Shown here: piece by piece, positions 48,001 to 57,870 of the stretch | Numbering within the stretch: position 1 is the first letter of the stretch | Layout: every line of letters begins with the position of its first letter | NCBI RefSeq assembly: GCF_030867145.1 | Contig: NC_134429.1 | Coordinates: forward strand, 19,143,115-19,207,114 | From: Opisthocomus hoazin | Lineage: Eukaryota; Chordata; Aves; Opisthocomiformes; Opisthocomidae | DNA length: 64,000 nt | Reading direction: 5' to 3' | Made by a program: the position numbers and the translations under genes | The notes under the pieces: model-generated | What the model saw: only the letters and a program-made list of their open reading frames with translations | What the model was told of the DNA's origin: nothing | The model's database searches: none

Positions 48001-49557
48001 ACCTGGGGTCAACCTAGCCCAAAAATTTGTGATATGGGGTTACTACAGGTCACCATGGGGTTACCTGGGGTCAAACTTGCCCAAAAATTTCTGATATGGG
48101 GTTACTAGAGGTCACCATGGGGTTACTAGAGGTCACCATGGGGTTACCTGGGGTCAAACTTGCCAAAAAATTTCTGATATGGGGTTACTAGAGGTCACCA
48201 TGGGGTTACTAGAGGTCACCATGGGGTTACCTGGGGTCAAACTTGCCAAAAAATTTCTGATATGGGGTTACTAGAGGTCACCATGGGGTTACTAGAGGTC
48301 ACCATGGGGTTACCTGGGGTCAAACTTGCCAAAAAATTTCTGATATGGGGTTACCTGGGGTCACCATGGGGTTACCTGGGGTCAACCTAGCCCAAAAATT
48401 TCTGATATGGGGTTACTAGAGGTCACCATGGGGTTACCTGGGGTCACCATGGGGTTACCTGGGGTCAACCTAGCCCAAAAATTTCTGATATGGGGTTACT
48501 AGAGGTCACCATGGGGTTACCTGGGGTCAAACTTGCCAAAAAATTTCTGATATGGGGTTACCTGGGGTCACCATGGGGTTACCTGGGGTCAACCTAGCCC
48601 AAAAATTTCTGATATGGGGTTACTAGAGGTCACCATGGGGTTACCTGGGGTCACCATGGGGTTACCTGGGGTCAACCTAGCCCAAAAATTTCTGATATGG
48701 GGTTACTAGAGGTCACCATGGGGTTACCTGGGGTCACCATGGGGTTACCTGGGGTCAACCTAGCCCAAAAATTTCTGATATGGGGATACCTGGGGTCACC
48801 ATGGGGTTACCTGGGGTCAAACTTGCCCAAAAATTTGTGATATGGGGTTACTACAGGTCACCATGGGGTTACCTGGGGTCAAACTTGCCCAAAAATTTCT
48901 GATATGGGGTTACTACAGGTCACCATGGGGTTACTAGAGGTCACCATGGGGTTACCTGGGGTCAAACTTGCCCAAAAATTTCTGATATGGGGTTACCTGG
49001 GGTCACCATGGGGTTACCTGGGGTCACCATGGGGTTACCTGGGGTCAACCTAGCCCAACAATTTCTGATATGGGGTTACTACAGGTCACCATGGGGTTAC
49101 CTGGGGTCACCATGGGGTTACCTGGGGTCAACCTTGCCCAAAAATTTCTGATATGGGGTTACCTGGGGTCACCATGGCGTTATCTGGGGTCAACCTTGCC
49201 CAAAAATTTCTGATATGGGGTTACTAGAGGTCACCATGGGGTTATCTGGGGTCACCATGGGGTTACCTGGGGTCAAACTTGCCCAAAAATTTCTGATATC
49301 GGGTTACCTGGGGTCACCATGGGGTTACCTGGGGTCAAACTTGCCCAAAAATTTCTGATATCGGGTTACCTGGGGTCACCATGGGGTTACCTGGGGTCAA
49401 CCTAGCCCAAAAATTTCTGATATGGGGTTACTAGAGGTCACCATGGGGTTACCTGGGGTCAAACTTGCCCAAAAATTTCTGATATGGGGTTACTACAGGT
49501 CACCATGGGGTTACCTGGGGTCAACCTGGCCCAAAAATTTCTGATATGGGGTTACTA
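45021..49557. repeat. 4.5 kb minisatellite with 21-bp core and higher-order units
   Basis: The array combines a core CCATGGGGTTACCTGGGGTCA (21 bp) with a 41-bp spacer made of ACCTAGCCCAAAAATTTCTG followed by an ATATGGGGTTACTAGAGGTCA-type unit. One core plus spacer gives 62 bp, two cores 83 bp, three cores 104 bp. By eye there are about 63 spacers and roughly 90 cores. Variants include ACTTGCCC or CCTTGCCC for CCTAGCCC, TTTGTG for TTTCTG, and ACTACAG for ACTAGAG. The left edge (45021-45090) has degenerate units lacking the core, probably the ancestral form. The right edge ends abruptly at TTACTAG (49557). CpG is almost absent. The longest open frame is 63 codons, so coding is unlikely. The array lies between genes, about 10 kb upstream of MXRA8 and 7.6 kb past the AURKAIP1 3' end. 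Confidence 0.97.
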
Positions 49558-52534
49558 GTGCAGCTTACCGGACCCAGGGACACACTGAGCCATATCAAGG
49601 GACAGACATCATCGCTCAGCAGGATCCAGCCGAAGTTATGAGCACGTCTAACCTGATTTTAACCTACTCCAGGCTGGAATGCGCAGCAAGCAACCTGGCT
49701 TTCCCCTTGTTGGTCTTAGGCTTTTTGCAACAGCCCTTTAGAATGGAGGAGGACAACTTCCCCTTGGCTCAGCAGAGCAGATCTCGCTCCTCTCTCCAAG
49801 CATACACCTGAAGCCTGAGTGCCAACGCTAATTCCCAGGCAGGCACACAGGAGGAAGCTTTGCCTGGAGCTGGTTCGTACCAGTGCCCAGTTTACGGGCT
49901 CTCTCCCAGTCCAGCTTCTCACCGCTGTGCACAACAGCACAAGCTCGGCAGAGCCATGGCACCTGGCATCCCCCTCAACAGCCTGTGGACGCTCGGGTAG
50001 CCGAAACTATCTCAAGAATGGAAAAAAAAAACCACCGACCCAAAAACCAGTGAAGCTCCTTTAGAGTTCCCACTCCAGCTGGGGATCCGCCCCATGATAC
50101 CACATGCGGTAACGCACGTTCCTCCACCAGAAACGCGCAAGTTACTTCAGCCTGGCAGCGCTACTCCAGCAGCAGCTGTCCCTACCCTGAAAGCTACACC
50201 TGTGTATTGTTATTTGCTCTCCTTTCCGCTCCCCAGCCCCATTTCAGCACTCAAGGAGAAGGTGTTGCACCCAAGACGCGAAAGTCAGGACTATTTTCCG
50301 CTTTCTTTTCACAGTCCCAGGTTTTTGCATAAATTACTTGCGAGGGAAAGCCCTTCCTGTCTTTCCAAGGGCTACGATCCTCTTCCCTTCCCCAAGGGGT
50401 GGGTGATGTTATCAGAAAGCAGGACACGTTTAGCTCTGTCCTACCTTCCGGTGGGCCTACAGCAGAAGTCCTCACGGACGGCAGGATGCCAATAACGATA
50501 CAAGCCGTTCTCCCACCTCACAAAGACAGGGAAATTGGGCACTGAGGGCTCTCTGGAGGACGCCCGTTCAGACCTAGGGGAAGCAACCAGAAAAGATCAC
50601 CTGGAGCAGCTTCTTCTGGACAGTAACTGAAGCAATATGAACAGCCAGGGAAGCCAAACCAAGGCCTGCTAAGCCTGGGTGACCAGTCACCGATGCTGCC
50701 TGCAGGACATACCTGCTGATGCTGCCGCTGAGCAGATGCCAGCTGGCTGGGCCACCATGAACCAGCTGCCTCGGTGCTGACAGCAGCAAAACCCTTTGTC
50801 GGCAGAGGAAGCAGCTCTGACTCAAAAGTACCCAGGGAACGGAGCTGGTGAGTAACACGGTGCTGTTTACACATGGTCACACTGCTGACTATAACTGCTG
50901 TAGTTTCTTCTTTTTTTTTTCCTTTGGCACCTTCTTCTATGACTGCTTATTCTTCAAGTTTAACCGGTTCCTCGCTGGCTGGTGATAAAGCTCAGCCAGA
51001 AGCATCCTGCCATGAAATGTTAATTCCCTTAAAATAAACCTGACAAATTCCAAGCTATTGATTTTTTACCTGACGTGCTGAACTCCTTGCCCAGGCCTCC
51101 CCATCCTTGTCTTAACAACCATCGCTTTGCAAGCGGCTGTGGGACTCTGAGTGCCTGCTGCTGCCGAGCGGCTCCGGGAGCGTTTTCTCCAGACCTAGAC
51201 ACACCAAAGGCCATGACACTCCCTCAGCACGAGGCCTGCCTGATCAGCACCAAGTCTTGTTTATTGAACAAGTGAAAAAAGCTCATTTTTACCAATATTT
51301 CATGCTATTCTTCTACTTTAAACAAAATTTTAGCCACATTTCCTAAGCAAACAAGGCACACACAGTCATATGAGCCCACTGCCCAGTCCACCTCCTCCTC
51401 CTCCCCAGTATTTTGAAACTCAACAGCCAATTCCAGCTATATTTGAGAGCAGGGGACAAGTCTCACAGTTCTGTAGTTCTTACAAGCTTTGTAACTAGCG
51501 TAACTGAGGGAGGATGTATTAGTGCCCAGGCAGTGAGCAAGACTAAAAAATTCAGTCTTATCTTAGGGAAATGGCACAAGAGTGACATATCAGATGGTCG
51601 TCTTAAACTCTCTGACCCACAGAACTCCTTGTTTTCGTTTTGTTCCTCTGTCTTACAGGGAAAAGCAAGCAAGAACGGACACCTCCACAGGAAAGCCAGC
51701 ACACCCTGTTTGCTTAAAGCTAGCTCAGATGTCTACAAGAGCTACAGTTACAGATTTTTTTTTTTATTTAAAAAAAAATCAGTAGGAAATGCAAATCCCA
51801 CTTTTCAAAACCATTTCAGTTCTGCAAATGCAGCGCTCCAGGTTAAGTACAGAGCGCTGTTATTTTTGGAGAGTGAGCGACCAGGCTCAGCCCAAGCGAA
51901 CCCAGACCAGGATGTTTTCACAGTCAGAACAGAAACGCCAACAGCAGAACAGCATGAATGGTGAAAAGAAAAGATGCCATTTCAGTTCTCCACAGGTGCT
52001 GTTTGCAAGATCAGTAAGATCCCTTCAGCCAGATTTTCAGCTAGTGTAAACAAGCATAGTTTATTAATTTTGGAATACATGGGCTAGGGTTCACACCCAC
52101 CGAAGTAGAGCCAGCTTCGTATTTTGAGAAGGACCAAGTCAGAGCTACTGCAGCCAATGTACATACACCAACTTATCCTAGGGAACATTTTGATTTTTTT
52201 CATATAAAAGTATCCCATTTAATACGGGTATTAGCTCACCAGAGTAAAGGTAGACGTTGTTTCTGCTCAGGGGTAGTCAGGTAACAGAAGGAGCAAGGTC
52301 CCATTAACCCTCTGCAAGGTGTGTTTTGTACACCAGATGCTCATAAACAGTCCCTGATACGGGCTAACAGGTACTCCTTCTGAGATTGGTCTTCAGTTTA
52401 GTAACTGAAAAAAGAACAACAGCTCCCCCAATACAGACATGAAAAGAACTCAGACTTCTGGTGCCAGTTAGGGCATGCAGAGAAATCCTCCCGCAGCAAA
52501 GGAGAAGGCATCACCCCTGCCCTCTCCCTCCAGT

Positions 52535-52720
52535 GAAAAAAAAAATAAAAACAACCCAAAAAAAACCCTACACACAAAAAACCCACAAACCAAAAAGCCT
52601 CACAGCAACAAAAAAAGCCCACCACAAAACCCAAACACACACTCCTCCACCCCCCAAAAAAACCCCCAAAAAACCCCAAACGCCAAAACACCACCAAAAA
52701 ACGCCACGCTCCAAAAACCC
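52535..52720 (+). repeat. A/C-only low-complexity stretch
   Basis: Of roughly 186 bases, all but about a dozen are A or C, in runs such as CCCCCCAAAAAAACCCCC. The minus strand is correspondingly G/T-only with GGGG and TTTTTT tracts. There is no fixed period, so it is low-complexity sequence and not an ordered tandem repeat. Confidence 0.9.
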
Positions 52721-54797
52721 AGGTTCTTCAGCACACTACCTATCAGGAGCCGATACAACAGCAACACAAAGCACCTCTCTCTCTGCATTTGCTGCTACAG
52801 CTGCGTGCGGCCAGGGTTACGGAGCACCCCACAGCCTGTCCTCGGCACTTCAAGACGCACGTGCCTGCTCCCGTGAAATCAGTCGAAAACCCTGAACAAA
52901 CTTTTGGTCTGGGCCCTTTCCAGGTGACAGTCCACCAGCCTAACAAAATCTGACTGTCTTGGCAATACCAACATTAATTTTTTCCAGGCTCTCCGTGCTG
53001 TAGGATTTAAGGATACCCAAACGTTTTGCGTGTCTCCAAACAGCCGCCATTCAGACCAGTGTTTTCCTCTGAAGTCCTCGGTCCCATCACAACCTGCGCA
53101 GCTCCTGGTTTGAATCAGCTTCGGGTCTGGTCTCACGAGCGGCAGCCGGAGGAGCCATCATTACATTCCACTCCATTTCCTCTCCACATGAGTCCTTCCT
53201 GGGCAGCCAGCAAACTGTGCTTCTGCCTGTGCCAAGGACAGCATGGGGAGGGCATCCACGAGCTCAGACTCGCTGTCTGCATGACCTCAGGGCTGCTTTA
53301 ACAGCTCGCAGACTATCCAACATGCGTTGTACGGTAAGCGCAAGATTTCCAAAGGAAAGGAACATCTTGTATTGACTGCTGGACTTCCCCTTTTCCTATG
53401 ACAAACTCAAAGTTGAACAGAATTAATCTGAAGTGAGCCAAAACTACAGCAGACAACAACGGAGAAGCCTGTCCCTGCGGAGAACTGGAGCAAACAGCTG
53501 CCATGTAGAGCTAAAATCTCACCCGTAGACCCCAGACCATCACAGCTGCTATGGTCGTGCATGAAGAGATTAAGCCAAAGCGCGAAGCTGCTTCGACTGC
53601 TCACCCGTTTGGGGTTCAGTCCTTGTTACCAAAGGGACCAACCTTCTTGGCTTCTTCATTCGCACTGCAATAGCAACCACGCTGAGGTGTCACTCCTAGC
53701 TTTACAAAAAGGTGATTGAAATGCATTTGCTACTCCCCATCAGTACCACGGATCTCCTGCTTCAGCATTATTTCTAAAAATCTCTTGTTGTTGCCAACAC
53801 CTCTTCTCTGCCACTGTGGACCACTAAGCAACTGTCCAGCTATGCAAAGCACAGGCAGTTGATGCAGGCTTCTCCACCGCTGCGCCAAGCAAACCTACCT
53901 TGGATTGTCTTAGACAACACAGTAGTTGAGGAAAAGCTGCAGCAAGCAGTTCTTCTCTCATTGCTCCCTTTCCATATACAATCAGGCCTGATTCTCAGCT
54001 GGAAACTATTTGTAAGTTACATTGGATTCATCTGTGTGCATGAAAGAACTATTATTTTATGCCCAGATGCCTCTGAAAAACTTCAAGAATCCATACTGAT
54101 GAAATTGAACAAAGCGTTTTCTGGAGAAGACTCCTAAAAATGAATGTAATCCCTACCCTAGTAAGGAACATTGCTATCCAGGTCACGTAGACAACTAAAA
54201 ATCTCAGGTTTGCCAGCAACCATTATTTGCTAGCATTAGAGAGAAACAGTGTTTCTGCCACATCTATGTCTGAAGCTCACTACCACCACGTTGTTGGGTT
54301 TTGACCTTTCCAAAAGGGAGAACATGCTCCGAGTTTGCAACGTGATGCTTTGGCCAAGAGAAACAAAATCCAGAACTTTTGTCCCTTCTCAGTCAGCCGA
54401 CTCCCTATTTTAGAGCCAACTCATTTCAGCACAAACCTGATCGCTGCGATAAAGCCACCAAGCTTGATGTTCTGCTCAGCAACTGAGCTTGCTAGCTGTA
54501 TCGAAGGGCGCACAATGCACGAATTAGGGATGTGAGCATGAGTGCAATTGGGTTTATATTCCAATTTTGAAGGTCCTACCCAGATCAGTGACTGTCAGGC
54601 AGTTTCAAACATCAAAATCACCATCCCCACTGGATACCTCCAGACTCTGTAATAGAGCACAAACTACTCTAGCAACCTCCTGCTGACTTTCAACCATTTC
54701 CTCTCAGAACAGCAGAGTAATAAGGAGACAGTGGAGAAATCTTCATCTTACATATTTTGAAAATTATAAAGTCAAACCTCTTCCGTCTGCAGCCTGT

Positions 54798-54813
54798 CCC
54801 CCCCCCCTTTTTT
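54798..54813 (+). repeat. C10-T6 homopolymer pair
   Basis: Ten C followed by six T on the plus strand, in intergenic DNA. A short AC dinucleotide run follows at about 54830-54842. No function is evident. Confidence 0.8.
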
Positions 54814-57157
54814 ATTTTGCTACCACAGCTACACACACACACATGTGCATTTGTTAAGTGTGCAGGTAGGTCGGTATGCACATATTCTGGAGAAGAACAG
54901 CAACTCATAATCAAGCTTTGCGAAGAGCATCTTACGTGCTCGTGCTCCCCCTACAGAAAAATAGGTGCAGCTTTTGTCTATCTGATTCTCCAATCCTGTG
55001 GTCAAGAGAGTAAAAGCCATTATCTGATTAGTGCCTCGTAAGACAGAGTCTTTGCAGTATCTGCCACAAAGAAAATACAAATCCTGAGACACGCTGTGAG
55101 GTTCTTCAGCAAAGAGGAATACAGCTTTTATGTGACTAAGACTAGCAGTAACTGCCACGGGTGGTTACAGACGCTTCTGGAAATTACACAGTAGTTCCAG
55201 ACTTTGATACATGCTTGTGTAGTTATGTCCAATAGATGCACCAGTAATGACTACTCTTGGCAGACTACAATTTAGAGGACTGGACTACTACTCAGAGAAC
55301 ATACCATCTAATAAGCTACTTTGCGGAGACAGGCAATTCACCAGTACCTTAATACAACACAACCATTGCCATGATACAAGAGTTCACTTGCACTGGAACA
55401 TCACAAGGTACTCAATGATTATACTTTGCAATTCCCTCTGTTTCAATAATTCTTTCTAGTTCCTAGCCCAATGTAAAAACAAGTTAGAAAGCAAGGTGGT
55501 GCTGCTGATCCAGGGAAATGGCATACAAAGCTCTCTGCCTCCATGACCCCAGCAGACGTGAGCACAACGGACAAGTTTGTGATCTCCAGCCCCATCCTGA
55601 TGCTCCCCAAGAGCACAAGAGGTTTCATGTCAAAGTACAGAAAGATAAGACCAACCTAAGCCCTAATGGAGAAAAATGGATAACATACCCTTGGGCAGGT
55701 TCGAAATTCAGAGACTACAACAGAGAACAAAGATGCAAGTTACAGGACTCAGTAAGACAAAAAGAAAATCAAGGAAGAATAAACCTCAAAACTGGCATGA
55801 GAGGTACAGCACCGATAAACGAGCAGGACATGCTACTGCTGTCTTTCATAAAGTCTTTTGCTCAGTGTAATTCCAAAGGCATTCCAACTGCTCAGCAGCC
55901 AGCAATCTCCTGGAAACGTGCAAACAGATTACCATTTTTCCCTAGACAAAAACCAGCAAGCTTGGACTAAGAACCAGTAAGAGAAGCCGTAGGACTGACA
56001 GAACACAACAATGCTGGCATAAAGGCTCTTAAAACCAGTGTGACTGAGGAAAAAAAAGACACGGACCTGACTTCAAAGTTGCTAATCCTCTCAGGCCCCA
56101 GCCTCTGCTCAAGGCATCTCTGCAGGGAATGTGTATTGGTGTTTTAGCAACACCTAGATGCACTCTCCAAACCTGTAAGCCAGAATCAACACTCAATCTG
56201 CTCTGGCTTGGTGAGATTCTGAGGCTCATGGCTAGCCATCCTCCTCCTCACTGAAATCCTGACAATAGGCTGAAAGAAAGAGTCCTACTGGTCTTGGGTA
56301 AAAGCAACTGCAGCCTATTTAAAGCACGAAAAGGATGGAACATCTTTTTAATTTTTTTGATCAAAGTTGCCTCCTGTTAACATGTGGTTTAGAAAACAGA
56401 ACTATAAAAATGTGCTAACCACATGTTTCTACAGGATTTCAACACAGTTCTCAGAATGCCAACAGTTCTCTAGCAAGATTAACCGATTTTTAAATGTGGG
56501 CGTAACCTTTCCTTAAAATACTGCCATAAAGATCCAGCTGGCTGCTACATTCCCGGCTAAGGGGTTTCAGAGGCTTTGCATTTATTGCCATCTAGCGACA
56601 AGAAGATCAGAGAGCCATGCACAGTCTCAGGCGTGTCCACTGTGTGCGAGGAGTCTCCTGTCCTTCCCGCAGCACCTCGTAGCAATGAGTTCCACAGATT
56701 ACTTTTTTTCTTCCCCTCCGGTTTAGTCAAGCGTCCTGCTCCCGGCAGATCAAAGGGAATGCATTTTCAGAGCAGCTTCCCTGTATGCTGCAGAATTACG
56801 AGCCTAAGGGAGCGCACTCTTTTTCCCTCCTTTCTCTCAGAGGCTAGTCCACCCCATCCATCTGCTGGAATACAGACAGGGAAGAGCTAAAACACACAGA
56901 AGTCAACTGCCTCAAACAGAAAAAACCAAAAGCAGAACCCAGATGTAAAGTCCTCTGTCAGGGTTTAAGATAAACATCTCTATTTTTCAGTTTCATGACT
57001 CTTCAATCTCATAAAACCAGCTGATTACAACAAAGTTGTCTCGGGCGTGAAACAGTTTTTGTAGTTAACGAATAATGAGCTCTCAACTTTTACTGACATC
57101 AATATCTGGATGTTCTGCATGACAGGGGTCAAGAGTAGAAAATAACAGCAATTTTTT

Positions 57158-57163
57158 TTTATT
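57158..57163 (-). terminator. AURKAIP1: Candidate poly(A) signal for AURKAIP1
   Basis: AATAAA on the minus strand about 600 nt after the AURKAIP1 stop codon (57765-57763). No canonical hexamer was noticed nearer the stop, so this would give a 3' UTR of about 620 nt. A non-canonical nearer signal cannot be excluded. Confidence 0.45.
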
Positions 57164-57762
57164 AGCACAAAACAGAACAGGAAAAACAAATAAGCCTTTT
57201 AAGGATTCTCATGCAATGCCTAACGCACATACACACTGTGGCTTCAGGTAACTGAAAACCAAAGTTTTTGTGGATATAGTCTGTGGAATTCTGATCCAAT
57301 TCCTGTTTCACCACAACTCTTAGTAAACCCCAGCCCTTCTACAGTAAGACTACGAACAAATGCGATTTTGAAAACAGCTTTTCAAAATGCCTGTGTCTTC
57401 TACAGTTGTACTTGCAATCAAAAGAACTCTTTCAGTTACCCCATCTCCCACAACCGATTGCTCTCGTAGCGCACTGTTCCGTCTAACCTTCAACAGCAAC
57501 CTCAGAAATTCAGCGGCAGCCTGAGACACCTTCGCTCGGACACACGGCCGGGGGCAGCAGCACCAAGTCACTACGCGGGGGCTCGCACCACTCTTTTGAG
57601 GAGGAAAAGCACATTGCTCTCAGCTTCGCCCATGAAAACTGCTCACCAAGACTGAAGTTTCCTCCTAGTAATTTCATCACACTCAGAAAAAGGTTAAAAG
57701 TAATCCGCATACTTAAATATTTTTTAATTACAATTACAGGCTAAAACTCGTTACAAGTGTTT

Positions 57763-57870
57763 TTATCGCTTTGAACTTTTCAGAAATATCTTGGGTGTTT
57801 GCCATCCCGCAGGAGGACTTTTCAAACCAGCTCTTTTCCAGATGCGCTCCAAATCTTTCTCAAATTTTAC
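57763..57870 (-). CDS. AURKAIP1: AURKAIP1 coding exon 3 (C-terminal end)
   Basis: 108 nt including TAA, beginning [17 protein letters not shown] and ending KIFLKSSKR. The acceptor GTTTTAG follows a T12-type tract (57881-57891 are A on the plus strand). Phase 0 entry matches exon 2. It replaces a spurious read-through of exon 2 that would run into intron sequence. Confidence 0.95.
   Translation of the reverse strand, partial: VKFEKDLERIWKRAGLKSPPAGWQTPKIFLKSSKR

Larger units (their letters stand above)
49558..57157. other. Intergenic region between AURKAIP1 3' end and the minisatellite
   Basis: About 7.6 kb with no recognised gene, RNA gene or transposable element. It includes an A/C-only stretch at 52535-52720, a C10-T6 run at 54798-54813 and a short AC repeat near 54830-54842. 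Open frames of 183 codons (51413-51964, plus) and 120 codons (50880-50518, minus) lack motifs and splice support. Confidence 0.55.

Noticed and set aside
45021-49557. Interstitial telomere interpretation because each core contains GGGTTA
   Set aside because: There is only one hexamer per 21 bp, flanked by unrelated bases, and the YTAGGGTTR binding pattern is absent.
45021-49557. CRISPR array interpretation of the repeat-spacer pattern
   Set aside because: The spacers are nearly identical, the repeat number per unit varies, and the genome is vertebrate.
51413-51964. 183-codon open frame on the plus strand
   Set aside because: It includes poly-Phe/Lys from T- and A-runs and no recognisable motif; no splice context supports it.
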